Shown: positions 15,422-24,953, counted from the first letter of the stretch. The stretch: 64,000 nucleotides of DNA from Clostridium muellerianum (GCF_012926525.1 NZ_JABBNI010000036.1:186001-250000), one strand, 5' to 3'. Numbers and translations are program-made. Notes: a model not told the origin generated them from the sequence alone.

Positions 15422-16375
15422 ATGAATTTTTATTTCGCACCTATGGAAGGTTTGACTGGGTACATTTATAGAAATGCCCATAAGGCCTTTTTCAATAACG
15501 TAGATAAATACTTTTCACCTTTTATTGTTGCAAATCAAAGTGATAGGTTTAAAACGAAGGAATTGAGGGATGTTCTACCTGAAAACAATGAAGGTATAGT
15601 TTTGATCCCACAATTACTAACAAATAAAGCAGAAGATTTTATACACACTGCAAAGAAAATAAAGCAAATGGGGTATAATGAGATTAATTTAAATTTAGGA
15701 TGTCCTTCAGGAACTGTAGTTTCAAAAAATAGGGGATCTGGATTTCTTTCAAAGCCAGAAGAACTTGACCAGTTTTTAGAAGAAATTTTTTCTGAGGCAG
15801 TAACAAAAATTTCAGTAAAAACAAGAATAGGGAAAGACAAGCCAGAAGAATTTTATAATTTGATAGAGATATTTAACAAATATCCTATGGAAGAACTTAT
15901 TATTCATCCTAGAACTCAAAAAGATTATTATAAAAATACGCCAAACCTGAAGGTTTTTAAGGACGCCTTAAGCTTAAGTGAAAATCCAGTTTGTTATAAT
16001 GGTGATATTTTTACAGTGGAGGATTACAAAGAGTTTACCGATGAAATTCCTAGTGTACAAACTGTAATGCTTGGCAGGGGACTATTAGCTAATCCAGGAT
16101 TGATTAGTTATATTACAAATAATACTAAACTGGAAAAAAAGTTACTGAAAGATTTTCATGATAAAGTTTATGAGGATTATAAAAAAATACTTTCTGGAGA
16201 TAAGAATGTGCTGTTTAGAATGAAAGAATTGTGGTTTTATATGAGTCAGGTATTTTCTGATAATGCAAAATATGCAAAAAGAATTAGAAAGTCAGAAAGA
16301 TTATATGATTACGATGCGGCAGTTTTAAGCTTATTTGTAGAACAGGATATTATAATCAAATCAAGTGATTCTTAG
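15422..16375 (+). CDS. tRNA-dihydrouridine synthase (Dus family)
   Basis: This 317-residue flavoenzyme reduces uridines in the tRNA D-loop. The FMN-binding TIM-barrel motifs are present: N-terminal 'FAPMEGLTGYIYRNAH', the catalytic-cysteine block 'GYNEINLNLGCPSGTVVSKN', 'GSGFLSKPEELDQFLEEI', 'ISVKTRIG', 'LIIHPRTQKDYY', 'NPVCYNGDI' and 'VMLGRGLLANPGL'. The Cys in NLGCPS is the proton donor. The length is normal. The start has AAAGGAG 8-9 bases upstream. It is a single-gene unit between two terminators. Confidence 0.93.
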   Translation: MNFYFAPMEGLTGYIYRNAHKAFFNNVDKYFSPFIVANQSDRFKTKELRDVLPENNEGIVLIPQLLTNKAEDFIHTAKKIKQMGYNEINLNLGCPSGTVVSKNRGSGFLSKPEELDQFLEEIFSEAVTKISVKTRIGKDKPEEFYNLIEIFNKYPMEELIIHPRTQKDYYKNTPNLKVFKDALSLSENPVCYNGDIFTVEDYKEFTDEIPSVQTVMLGRGLLANPGLISYITNNTKLEKKLLKDFHDKVYEDYKKILSGDKNVLFRMKELWFYMSQVFSDNAKYAKRIRKSERLYDYDAAVLSLFVEQDIIIKSSDS

Positions 16376-16521
16376 ATTCAGGTGGAGTTTGCATGTAGGG
16401 AATACCTCTTTTTCATCTGAGTCTTAGAAGAACTTATCCAGGTGCATAAAGTAGCTGTCCCCAACTTGAAGAATGATGGGGTATTAGCAATGGCAGCAAT
16501 GGGATAAAAGTCTGTAAATTA

Positions 16522-16569
16522 AATGTCCCTTAGGAAATTTTAGATTTTCCCAAGGGACATAAATTTTTT
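16522..16569. terminator. Bidirectional terminator
   Basis: ATGTCCCTT (from 16522) pairs with AAGGGACAT (ending 16560), followed by AAATTTTTTC. It lies between the convergent dus-type gene and the lipoprotein genes. Confidence 0.8.
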
Positions 16570-16591
16570 CTATACTATATTTAAGCTCTTT

Positions 16592-17320
16592 TTATCTGTA
16601 GCCATATTCTTCAGTTTGAAAATGAAGTGTGATTTTTACAGTTTGAGTTTTCTCATCATAATATTTCATAAATGTAATGGTACTCTTGTCATCAACCTTT
16701 AGGTCATCTATAAAATCATTTTTTTTCTCTTTTGCTAAAGCCATACATTGATTCATTTTCTTTTCAACTTCTTCATATGGTATATTATTAGAGAATTTTT
16801 TTAATATGTTTTTTGTAGTATCATCTAATTTAACATTTTCTTGAGATATACTTTCATTTAGTTCATTACGTGAATCTATTTTTTTATATTTCTTTTCATC
16901 ATTAAAATATAGTGAGAAACTATATTCATTTAAATTATCTTTATAATTTTTTGGATAAAAGTTATATTCTAGTTGAGCTTTTTTTCCTTGTTTATTAAAG
17001 TTTTTCTCGTCATCTCCTGTTTGCTTATATTTATCTCCTAGCATTTTCTTTATATCTTCACCTTTAGTAATAAAATCTTTAGTTGCTTTTTCTTTATAAG
17101 CATAGTCAGGATCATTAGGAAATGTATCTTTTAACATTTTATCTACATCAATGCCATTTATTTTACCTGGCAGTTTACTATTTTCTGATGTACTATCTTT
17201 ACTTTTATCCTCTTGTGTTTGTTTAGTTTGGTCCTGATTAGCTACTTTTGCTTGTTTTTTACAGCCAGAAAGTGTTGCTAGTATAAAAACAGTCATAATT
17301 ATTGAAAGAAATTTTTTCAT
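16592..17320 (-). CDS. Putative lipoprotein of unknown function
   Basis: The 242-residue product has a lipoprotein signal peptide, 'MKKFLSIIMTVFILATLSGC', with lipobox LSGC at residues ~17-20. A Lys/Gln/Ser-rich linker follows, then a soluble domain with 'NGIDVDKMLKDTFPNDPDYA' that I do not recognise. It should be anchored to the outer face of the membrane. The ATG at 17320 is chosen because it begins the signal peptide and AAGGAG lies 11 bases upstream. It begins 22 bases downstream of the end of the protease gene, in the same direction, so the two are probably co-expressed. Confidence 0.75.
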   Translation of the reverse strand: MKKFLSIIMTVFILATLSGCKKQAKVANQDQTKQTQEDKSKDSTSENSKLPGKINGIDVDKMLKDTFPNDPDYAYKEKATKDFITKGEDIKKMLGDKYKQTGDDEKNFNKQGKKAQLEYNFYPKNYKDNLNEYSFSLYFNDEKKYKKIDSRNELNESISQENVKLDDTTKNILKKFSNNIPYEEVEKKMNQCMALAKEKKNDFIDDLKVDDKSTITFMKYYDEKTQTVKITLHFQTEEYGYR

Positions 17321-17342
17321 TATAATCATTCTCCTTTTTATT

Positions 17343-18697
17343 TTATTCAGCCCAAGTTCCAAACTTTGAACCAAAAGATTTTAAATTGGACATAGGCTTT
17401 TTATTAAATATATCTGATATTTTTTTAGATGATATATTATTAAAATCAGTTTTATTTAATTTATCTGTTATATCATAAATGTGTTCAATTGAAACTGCAA
17501 AATTCAATTCTCCTTCTGCCTCTATTCCTGAAGTAGTCAATCCTACAACCTCACCTTTGGAATTAAATAAAGGTCCACCAGAATTACCATGAGTTATTGG
17601 AATTGATATTTGTATTTGTTTTGCTTTTCCATCATTCCAAAAGTTTGATATTATTCCTGTAGATACAGTATTAAACAATCCCTTAGGACTACCTATTGCA
17701 GTAGCTTTTTCGCCTTTTTTAAGTTTTGATACATCTCCAAGTTGAACAGGTTGTCCTACTTTTTGCTTTAACTTAATAATAGCTATATCTACTGTTTTAT
17801 TAGCGGCAATAATGCCTTCTACTTCATAAATTTTCGCATCATTTGTTCTAATTAATGCATTGCAGCCACCATTTATTACATGATAATTTGTTGCAATTAT
17901 ACCAGGAGCTATAAAAAAGCCACTGCCTATAGCATATTTGTTATCACCATTTGGTACTAATAAAGCAACTGTTTTTGGATCATTTTCTTGTATTATTTCC
18001 TCAAGTGTTTTTTCAGTGCTAGACCCAGCATTACCATAGATTTTACTTGAATCCTTAGGGGTAAAATCAGTTACTGTATCCTTTGCCTTAGTATTGTCAT
18101 TATATCCATTTTGCTTTTCTTCAATTTGTTGCTGCTGCTTTTTTATATTGTCTTTTGTATCAAGGTAAAAACTCTTTACCTGATAAGTATCTTTATATGG
18201 TATAAGTTCCATTGCATATAAGAATTTAAGGTCTTTGTTTTGAGTAGTATTTGGTAAGGTTAGATTAATATTCATATTAACTTTAGCAAGTAATGAAGTT
18301 ATTTTTCCGTCTTGAGTATTAACTTTTGCTATATCAAAATCATAATCTTTTACGTTACCTTTATACTTACCAACCATATATTCAAATGATATTATGTCTG
18401 CCGGCATAGCATCTTTTACATATAATTCTTGTAATGTACTTGTAGGTGCATTATTAAAGCCCCACTCATAATATTTTTTAAAATAATTATCCAGAAACTC
18501 TTTTACCTTTTTCTTTTCTGTATCATAATTAGAGCTTTTACTTTCATCGTCTATTTTAGATGACATTAAGGCAATTTTATTATCTGTTGAAGAACTAGAT
18601 GCATTTGGACTATTATTACTTATTTTACCTGAACATCCTGATAAAATTGATATTATCAATAAACATATCAAAATATTTATTGCTTTTTTTTTAACAT
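17343..18697 (-). CDS. Trypsin-like (S1C/HtrA-type) serine protease lipoprotein, start interrupted by an A9 tract
   Basis: The product has a lipoprotein signal ('INILICLLIISILSGC'), an N-terminal domain of ~200 residues, and a trypsin-like domain with the catalytic triad: His in 'GIIATNYHVINGG', Asp in 'KTVDIAIIKL', and Ser in 'ITHGNSGGPLFNSKG'. No PDZ domain follows, so it is a short HtrA-like surface protease. The obvious start is the ATG at 18697 with AAAAGGAG before it, but the run of nine A after ATGTT puts the ATG one base out of frame with the signal peptide. Ten A would restore M-L-K-K-K-A. The alternatives are a sequencing error, slippage-dependent expression, or a poor upstream start at 18764. 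Confidence 0.8.
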
Positions 18698-18876
18698 AGT
18701 AATCTCCTTTTTCTATTATTTTAAAATACGTACAGAAATAGTTTTTAAAGGTAACTATATCCATTGTAAATTGTACTAATAATGATTATACAGAAAGATA
18801 TTATGTTTTTCAAGTAAAAAAATTAATATTATTATAGTTAAGATTTAAGTTTTGATTTGATAACATTGCCTGTGTG

Positions 18877-18984
18877 ATGGCTAATGAAAAGATAACAATG
18901 GATGATTTGTTAGATTTGAAAAATGGGGCATTGTGCCCTGGTTACAAGGTCTATAATTTTTCAAATTTCAGTTTTGAAATATAG
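18877..18984 (+). CDS. Possible 35-residue peptide
   Basis: The frame begins MANEKITMDDLLDLKNGALC and ends 'NFSNFSFEI'. It has no clear ribosome site and no recognised relatives. A complementary pair GAGTGCA/TGCACTC (from ~18993 to ~19039) follows. This may be a gene remnant. Confidence 0.25.
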   Translation: MANEKITMDDLLDLKNGALCPGYKVYNFSNFSFEI

Positions 18985-19171
18985 AGTAATGAAGAGTGCA
19001 CTCATGGTTTTAATATGATAAACAATGTTTGCACTCTTTAATTTGAGAATAGAATGAATCATATTTATAAAATATGATTTTGCAGCATAGTCTAAAGCAT
19101 AACACCAATTTTAATGGCATCATGATTTAGTAATTCAATCAAAAAATTTATTATAAATATCTTATAGCTTG

Positions 19172-19960
19172 TTAATAAGTAGAGTTGTTATTTGAATTAC
19201 AGTTTTTTATAGCACTAACTCTTTTAGTTAAGTTTGGATGACTTGAATGTCTTTCAGATAACCAAACCCAAAAACCAGTTTGTTCAAAAGCTTGTCTTTC
19301 AAATTGTTCTACATTTACTCTTTTATATAGTTTTTTGCCAGCTGCTAAGAATAATAGTCCATTTACGGCTCCATCAGGTTGCAGGTGGGCCGCAAAGCTA
19401 TCTGCGGTATACTCACAAGCACGTGAGTAAGCCTTTCTTAATAAAGGAAAAATTAATGAAGGCCAAATTATCCAACGCCATTTTAAGTGACCTCTTTTTA
19501 TATGAGCTAATTCATGAGCAACAACAAAATTAACAGCATTTTGTCCATCTTCATAGGCTAATTCAAGCACATCTGAATAAATAACAGCAAAGTTTCTTCC
19601 TAAAAATTTTGTTACAAAAGAATTAATAATTCCGCCTGACTGCATTATATAAATTTCAGGAAGAGGCATGGACATTTTTTTGCAAAAATCAATAGCTGTA
19701 TTATATAACTCAGGAAATTGTGTTTGAGAAACTTTTATGGAATTACCCTTAAGTGATCCAATAAAAATACCTCTTGTAAATAAAACTATTAGTAGTCCTA
19801 TTATTAAATAAACTACAAAAACAGAAGTTGGTGAATATTCTAGTGTACTATCTTCTTCACCTGCAATAAGAGCCATTATGATAAATAAGTATATAAGTGC
19901 ACTAAATATGCAACATAGTGTGAAGTATAGTCTTTCCTTTTTATTAATTAAAGAATTCAT
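19172..19960 (-). CDS. M48-family zinc metallopeptidase
   Basis: A 262-residue membrane protease with two N-terminal transmembrane helices ('LYFTLCCIFSALIYLFIIMA' and 'VFVVYLIIGLLIVLFTRGIF') and the zinc site 'VVAHELAHIKRGH', with the downstream Glu ligand in 'ACEYTADSFAA'. This is the HtpX/YhfN-like arrangement for membrane protein or signal peptide proteolysis on the cytoplasmic side. The ATG at 19960 is chosen because AGGAGG lies 6 bases upstream, and the longer in-frame start does not have one. It is a single gene with no partner. Confidence 0.88.
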   Translation of the reverse strand: MNSLINKKERLYFTLCCIFSALIYLFIIMALIAGEEDSTLEYSPTSVFVVYLIIGLLIVLFTRGIFIGSLKGNSIKVSQTQFPELYNTAIDFCKKMSMPLPEIYIMQSGGIINSFVTKFLGRNFAVIYSDVLELAYEDGQNAVNFVVAHELAHIKRGHLKWRWIIWPSLIFPLLRKAYSRACEYTADSFAAHLQPDGAVNGLLFLAAGKKLYKRVNVEQFERQAFEQTGFWVWLSERHSSHPNLTKRVSAIKNCNSNNNSTY

Positions 19961-20263
19961 TAAAAACCTCCTAAGAATATTAGAATATATTTTGCTTAAA
20001 AACTTAATCAATTTATAAATTTTAAAGATTTAACAGCTGTTTAAAATTGTATATGGATGATATTTTTAATAAATTTACAAAGTTCTTATATAAGCAATAT
20101 AATACGGTACATTATAACAAATATGTAATTGGATTTCAATATTTATATTATGAAAAGTTTAATCACATTAATAAAAATATTAAACTTAAATGCAACATTG
20201 CAAGTGTTTTACAATATGGGGTATAATTAAGGCTATTAGATTGGAACGCAAGAGGAGAATTAA

Positions 20264-21883
20264 ATGAAAGATATAAATTACACAAATTTAATAGAAGATC
20301 TAAAAACTTCTGATGATAGTAAGAGAGCTAAAGTAATAGATAAACTTTCCAGGAACTATAATAATGCAATGCCAATGTTGTGGTCAGAGGCTTTAAATCA
20401 GGATAATCCAAGAGCAGTACTTTCTGTTATAAGAGATATTATAAAAAAAGAAAAACCTAGAGGCATATTTAAAAGAGCTGTAGGACATTCTAAACAAAAA
20501 CTTGCTAATTTTCTTAAACATTCAGATCCTAAAGTTAGAAAGAATGTATGTGGTATTATCGGTGAAATAGGTGATCCTAAATATTTAGAGGATTTATATA
20601 GTGCATACAGTTCAGAAGAACAGCTATTTGTAAAATCCTCATATATATTAGCAATAGGAAATTGTGGTGGAGCTTCGGATGCAGAAAAGCTTAAGTCAAT
20701 ATTTGAAGAATTAATAATTAAAGAAAAAGCTTCAAAAGACAAAAGCTTGGCTGCAAAGGATGAGAAGCATATAAATGAGGAAAAGCGTGCAATTACAAGG
20801 GCTATAGCTAAGCTGTCTCCTCCAAAGCCTCATAAATTTACAGGCTTTAAAAATCCTGTACCTATGATATTAACAACTATGAATGATCATTTTCAAATTA
20901 CTTTAATGGATCTTAAAGAAAAATCAATTAAAGGCACAACTGTGACCGAAGGCATATATATCGAAGAAAAGGATTTAAAAAAAGTCTATGAGTGTAGAAC
21001 TTTTTATGAACTTCTTTTTCCTTTAGAATCTTGTAGTAATTTGGAACTTAATTATAAGGTAGTAGCGGATAAAATTATAAAAACAAATATTATAAGCTTT
21101 TTAAATCAGTGTCATGCAGGAGATGGCAGTACTCCATTTTGGTACAGAGTTGAATTTAAAACTACAGATCATAGCAGGGAAAGGTCGGAGTTTGTAAAGA
21201 ACTTATCTAGAGAACTAGATGAAATTTCAGGTGGAAATTTAAAAAATAGTCCTTCCTCTTATGAAATTGAGATTAGAATAATTGAGAAAAACAATTTATG
21301 TAGTGCGTTCATTAAGCTATATACATTAAAAGATAATAGATTTGATTATAGAGAAAAAGCTCTAGCTGCGTCTATAAATCCTGTAACTGCAGCTATTGTA
21401 ATGAAAAATATAGAAAAATGGTTAAAACCTAATGCTAAGGTTATAGACCCGTTTTGTGGTGCGGGCACTATGTTAATTGAAAGAGCTAAATTAAAAGATT
21501 TTAAAAGTTTAACAGGGGTTGATATATTTAACACAGGTATTGCATATGCAGAAGTAAATTCTTATTTAGCTAATGTGAATATAGAATTAAAATGTGAAGA
21601 TATATTAGAATTCTACTCAAGAGATCGTTTTGATGAGATGATATCAAATATGCCTTTTGAAAGTAAGTCAGGAGTTAGTAGCTTTAATACCAGATTATAT
21701 GGTGAATTTATAAATAGGATTCCGAGTATTGTAAGACCAGGAGGAATGGTATTTCTTTATACAGTAGAAAAAAATTTACTTAAGGAAAGTTTAATAGATA
21801 ATAAGTATCTTAAGATTATTGATATCATAAAGATTGAAAGTGGTGGATTGATTCCTCATGTGTTTGTAATAAGAGTGCTATAA
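20264..21883 (+). CDS. HEAT-repeat protein fused to a class I RNA/DNA methyltransferase domain
   Basis: The 539-residue product has N-terminal helical repeats (~1-180) containing HEAT-like units ('DPKVRKNVCGIIGEIGDPKY' and 'FVKSSYILAIGNCGGASDAE'). A middle region follows, and then a Trm11/RlmL-type methyltransferase with motif I 'VIDPFCGAGTMLIERAK', motif II 'GVDIFNTGIAYA', and the catalytic-like 'MISNMPFESK' in place of the usual NPPY/NPPF. Such enzymes methylate guanine N2 in tRNA or rRNA, and the target is not predictable here. The start has AGAGGAG 7 bases upstream. The HEAT fusion may mediate RNA or ribosome binding (inference). Confidence 0.82.
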   Translation: MKDINYTNLIEDLKTSDDSKRAKVIDKLSRNYNNAMPMLWSEALNQDNPRAVLSVIRDIIKKEKPRGIFKRAVGHSKQKLANFLKHSDPKVRKNVCGIIGEIGDPKYLEDLYSAYSSEEQLFVKSSYILAIGNCGGASDAEKLKSIFEELIIKEKASKDKSLAAKDEKHINEEKRAITRAIAKLSPPKPHKFTGFKNPVPMILTTMNDHFQITLMDLKEKSIKGTTVTEGIYIEEKDLKKVYECRTFYELLFPLESCSNLELNYKVVADKIIKTNIISFLNQCHAGDGSTPFWYRVEFKTTDHSRERSEFVKNLSRELDEISGGNLKNSPSSYEIEIRIIEKNNLCSAFIKLYTLKDNRFDYREKALAASINPVTAAIVMKNIEKWLKPNAKVIDPFCGAGTMLIERAKLKDFKSLTGVDIFNTGIAYAEVNSYLANVNIELKCEDILEFYSRDRFDEMISNMPFESKSGVSSFNTRLYGEFINRIPSIVRPGGMVFLYTVEKNLLKESLIDNKYLKIIDIIKIESGGLIPHVFVIRVL

Positions 21884-21995
21884 TTAAATTATAACTGTCT
21901 GATCCTTAATCATTGGATGCTTAGCAATATAATCATCTATAAAGTTGGCGTTAAGATGTTCCAATAGTAGTAGGATAAATTATGCATTAACTATT

Positions 21996-22032
21996 AAATC
22001 CTCGTCTAATTAATTAGACAAGGATTTTTTTG
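21996..22032 (+). terminator. Intrinsic terminator
   Basis: AAATCCTCGTCTAAT pairs with ATTAGACAAGGATTT around 21996-22027 and is followed by TTTT. It ends the methyltransferase transcript. Confidence 0.8.
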
Positions 22033-22148
22033 TGTAACGAATACCTCTGGTTATACTAAACATCATAAATTAAAAATTCTTAAGTCTATGATGTTGCGTT
22101 TTACAGGTGGTACTGATTTATAGCAAATTCCTATTTTTCAGTTTCGGG

Positions 22149-22232
22149 AAAAGTAACCCAAAGTTCTTTAATTGTGATATTTTTATTAACTTTATATTAG
22201 AGCTTATTTGCTTAAAGCAATAGGATATAGTT
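22149..22232. repeat. Dispersed repeat B, copy 2
   Basis: AAAAGTAACCCAAAGTTCTT through TAGGATATAGTTA matches 8972-9055 without gaps and with about a dozen substitutions. It lies 40 bp upstream of the XRE-deformylase promoter. Confidence 0.6.
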
Positions 22233-22268
22233 AAAGCTGTTAAGAATAAATATTTGCAATATAAAGAA

Positions 22269-22332
22269 TGTAAGGTTAACTTGACGTTAAAGGAAACTAT
22301 TGTTATAGTTGTAATGTAAGGTTAACATTACA
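22269..22332 (+). promoter_or_regulatory. Promoter with duplicated operator for XRE-deformylase operon
   Basis: TTGACG (22281-22286) and TATAGT (22304-22309) are 17 bp apart. TGTAAGGTTAAC occurs immediately upstream of -35 (22269-22280) and again over the start of transcription (22315-22326). The second copy is part of an 18-bp near-palindrome TGTAAGGTTAACATTACA. The layout suggests autorepression by the XRE protein encoded next. Confidence 0.6.
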
Positions 22333-22345
22333 GGGGTGGTTATTA

Positions 22346-22582
22346 ATGAAAAATAGAATAAAAGAATTTCGTGAATTTTTTAAGTTAACTCAGGAACAAT
22401 TAGGGGAACTTGTAGGAGTATCAAGACAGGCAATTAATAACATTGAATCAGAAAAGTATGAACCATCTATATGGCTGGCTTATGATATTTGTAAAGTATT
22501 TAAGCGTCCTATAGAGGAAGTTTTTTTATTTGAAGAAAGTGAAAGAAAATCAAGAGCAGATAAAAGTAGAGGTGTAATTTAA
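22346..22582 (+). CDS. Small XRE-family HTH regulator
   Basis: The 78-residue protein is essentially one HTH domain: 'RIKEFREFFKLTQEQLGELV', 'GVSRQAINNIESEKYEPSI', 'WLAYDICKVFKRPIEEVFLF'. This is the YgzD/YozG-like stand-alone repressor type. Its stop codon directly abuts the ATG of peptide deformylase, so the two are coupled. Palindromic repeats around the promoter suggest that it regulates its own operon. Confidence 0.9.
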   Translation: MKNRIKEFREFFKLTQEQLGELVGVSRQAINNIESEKYEPSIWLAYDICKVFKRPIEEVFLFEESERKSRADKSRGVI

Positions 22583-23035
22583 ATGGCATTAAGACAAATT
22601 AGAACCAATGATGATGAAATATTAAGAAAAAAGAGTAGGGTAGTTGAAGTAGTAGATGATAAAATAAGACAGATATTAAATGATATGGCAGATACTATGT
22701 ATAATTCAAAAAATGGTGCAGGTCTAGCAGGGCCACAGGTTGGTATATTAAAGAGATTAGTTGTAATAGATATGGGCCAAGGACTTATAAAATTAGTTAA
22801 TCCACAGATAATTGAACAGGAAGGAAGTCAGGATGTTGTAGAAGGTTGCTTAAGTATTCCAAATACTTGGGGAAAGTTAAAAAGACCAGCAAAGGTAACA
22901 GTAAAAGCGCTAAATGAAAATGGTGAGGAAATTATATTAACAGGCACAGGAGATTTAGCAAAATGTTTCTGTCACGAGATAGATCATTTAGAAGGAATTC
23001 TTTTTACTGATTTAGTGACTGAATACATAGGTTAA
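22583..23035 (+). CDS. def: Peptide deformylase
   Basis: This 150-residue enzyme removes the formyl group from nascent N-terminal methionine in the cytosol. All three motifs are present: GAGLAGPQVG (residues 45-54), EGCLSIP with metal ligand Cys89, and HEIDHLEG with His131, Glu132 and His135. The length fits type I/III short deformylases. It is encoded directly after the XRE regulator with no gap. Housekeeping deformylase genes usually lie next to fmt, so this copy with its own repressor may be an accessory paralogue (inference). Confidence 0.93.
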   Translation: MALRQIRTNDDEILRKKSRVVEVVDDKIRQILNDMADTMYNSKNGAGLAGPQVGILKRLVVIDMGQGLIKLVNPQIIEQEGSQDVVEGCLSIPNTWGKLKRPAKVTVKALNENGEEIILTGTGDLAKCFCHEIDHLEGILFTDLVTEYIG

Positions 23036-23102
23036 TACTGTCCGTGACAGAATTTAAGGAAAAATACAAGTGCTTAGTGAAAGTGTAAATAATAGTAAAG
23101 AT

Positions 23103-23147
23103 AAAGTGTATCTATTGAGAATTTAAAATAGGTACATTTTATTTTTA
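23103..23147 (+). terminator. Intrinsic terminator after deformylase
   Basis: AAAGTGTATCTATT (23103-23116) pairs with AATAGGTACATTTT (23127-23140), with G-T pairs, and is followed by ATTTTTATT. Confidence 0.7.
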
Positions 23148-23315
23148 TTGCAGTAAAGTTTGATATTTATAAATATGTTATAATTTACTAAGAGATGTGT
23201 AATTATATTTGTTAGTTAATTAGCGTGCTGATTTTAATATAATATGGGGGAATAATGATTCAATCAGCTGTGTATATTTCTTTAGTAGTGAAAAATTATA
23301 ATGGAGAAAATCAAT

Positions 23316-24086
23316 ATGAGTGTTTATGAGATTACCGATACAAAATGTTTAGAAAAATTATTTGAAGGCTGGCAGGAGACATTAATTTGGTCATGTATGC
23401 AGGGCTGTATGGGAAGAGCATATGCAGATAATATTACTAATCCTAAATCAGCTCAAATAGTGATAGGTGACTTTTGTTTCTTTGCAGGTGAGGCTAATAA
23501 AGAGCTTGTGTGTAATAAGCCGGATGATTGTAAATCAAATTTTATAATTATGATTTCACAAAATAATGAGTGGAATAAGCTTATTGAGCAAATATATAAA
23601 GAAAGTGCAACAAAGGTATATCGTTATGCCATTAAGAAAGAACGGAATGTATTTGATATTGTGAAATTAAAAAAAGTGGTAGAAGATATAAAGAAACCAT
23701 TTAATATTCAGATGATAGATAAAGATATTTTTAATCAGGTTATTAGCAATCCGTGGTCACAGGATTTATGCTCACAATTTAATGATTATGAGGATTACAG
23801 AAAACGAGGTATTGGAGCTGTGGTACTAGAAGATGGAATTGTTGTTTCAGGGGCATCTTCCTATACTGTGTACAACGGAGGGATAGAGATAGAAATTGAT
23901 ACCAGAAAGGATTATCGAAGAAAAGGTCTGGCATTAGCTTGTGGAGCTAAATTGATTCTGGAGTGTTTGGACAAAGGTTTATATCCAAGTTGGGATGCAC
24001 AAAACAAGGGATCGAGGGATTTAGCTGAAAAACTTGGATATCATTTTGATAAAGAGTATGTGGCATATGAAATTGTGGACTATTAA
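23316..24086 (+). CDS. GNAT-family acetyltransferase
   Basis: The 256-residue product has a C-terminal GNAT domain with the acetyl-CoA-binding motif 'DTRKDYRRKGLALACGAKLI' and 'PSWDAQNKGSRDLAEKLGYH'. Its N-terminal half ('KLFEGWQETLIWSCMQGCMG ...') is typical of the larger GNAT_acetyltran group that includes resistance enzymes such as ZmaR. The acceptor is unknown. The ATG at 23316 is chosen because GGAG lies 9 bases upstream, and an in-frame ATG at 23301 has no ribosome site. Confidence 0.85.
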   Translation: MSVYEITDTKCLEKLFEGWQETLIWSCMQGCMGRAYADNITNPKSAQIVIGDFCFFAGEANKELVCNKPDDCKSNFIIMISQNNEWNKLIEQIYKESATKVYRYAIKKERNVFDIVKLKKVVEDIKKPFNIQMIDKDIFNQVISNPWSQDLCSQFNDYEDYRKRGIGAVVLEDGIVVSGASSYTVYNGGIEIEIDTRKDYRRKGLALACGAKLILECLDKGLYPSWDAQNKGSRDLAEKLGYHFDKEYVAYEIVDY

Positions 24087-24182
24087 GTTATACAAGAATT
24101 TTACGTAGTTTGTTTGTGGTGTTAAATTACAAATTTGAATTTAGAATTAAATGATATAAATAGTAATTTGGAGGTAAATTCT

Positions 24183-24797
24183 ATGGATAACTTGCTTTTT
24201 ATTAGATATGAATTTTTCACAGCGTTTGTTACTTTTATTGTGACTTTCTTGATATTCAATGATATGAATAAACATAAGGGTATATTAACATCAAGAATTC
24301 ATTATGGAATGGCTATTGCTTTTGCAATTTATATAATTTCTGTATTTCATTTTACAGGAACAGGAACTTTATATGATATACTTTATTATCGCTTTGAAAT
24401 AACGCAAAAGCTAAACTTTATACCATTTTCTAATGAAATTGATATAGTGGTATATTTACAAAACATATTACTTTTTATTCCTTTTGGTATTCTACTTCCT
24501 TCTTTATGGAAAAAGTACGATAAAGTGCTCTATATTCTTGTATCAGGATTTTCATTTTCAATGTTTATAGAAGTCACCCAATTATTAAACAATAGAAGTA
24601 CTGATATTGATGATTTAATATTGAATACTATAGGTGGACTCATTGGATATGGTATATATAAAATGTTTGTTTATGTAATAAAAAGTGAACCTGAATTATG
24701 CCATTGTTGTAAATGGGAACCCATCATATATATATTTGTAATGTTTATGGGACGTTTTCTTTTATTTAATGAATTTGGATTTGCAAAATTACTTTAG
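24183..24797 (+). CDS. VanZ-family membrane protein
   Basis: A 204-residue integral membrane protein with about five hydrophobic helices and the VanZ core 'NFIPFSNEIDIVVYLQNILL' then 'FIPFGILLPSLW', 'MFIEVTQLLNNRSTDIDDLI', 'LNTIGGLIGYGIYK'. VanZ-type proteins are associated with low-level teicoplanin and lipoglycopeptide tolerance, but most chromosomal members are uncharacterised. GGAGG precedes the ATG at 24183. The stop codon TAG is made from host TA plus the first G of the hairpin element at 24797, so the last residues were altered by that insertion (inference). Confidence 0.88.
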   Translation: MDNLLFIRYEFFTAFVTFIVTFLIFNDMNKHKGILTSRIHYGMAIAFAIYIISVFHFTGTGTLYDILYYRFEITQKLNFIPFSNEIDIVVYLQNILLFIPFGILLPSLWKKYDKVLYILVSGFSFSMFIEVTQLLNNRSTDIDDLILNTIGGLIGYGIYKMFVYVIKSEPELCHCCKWEPIIYIFVMFMGRFLLFNEFGFAKLL

Positions 24798-24953
24798 GCA
24801 CATTCAATAAAATAACTAGTCAGTATGTTAGCCTATTTTGCATCATACTGCGTCAGCAGAACCCTTTGATAGAACAACTATCAGCGGAACCTGCTTCCTT
24901 GTCTGATACAAAATAGACTAACATCTTTGACTAGTTATTTTATTGAATGTGCC
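24797..24953. mobile_element. 157-bp hairpin MITE-like element
   Basis: Perfect 26-bp terminal inverted repeats start with GGCACATTCAATAAAATAAC at 24797 and end with GTGCC at 24953. Imperfect complementarity continues inward (TATGTTAG/CTAACAT, CTATTTTG/CAAAATAG) to a short inner hairpin TTGATAG/CTATCA, so the whole element can fold on itself. TTA flanks both sides (24794-24796 and 24954-24956), a possible 3-bp target duplication. No coding capacity. Confidence 0.75.

Noticed and set aside
16400-16505. Short readable stretch VHKVAVPNLKNDGVLAMAAMG
   Set aside because: Too short and without start signals or a recognised family; probably chance or an old remnant.
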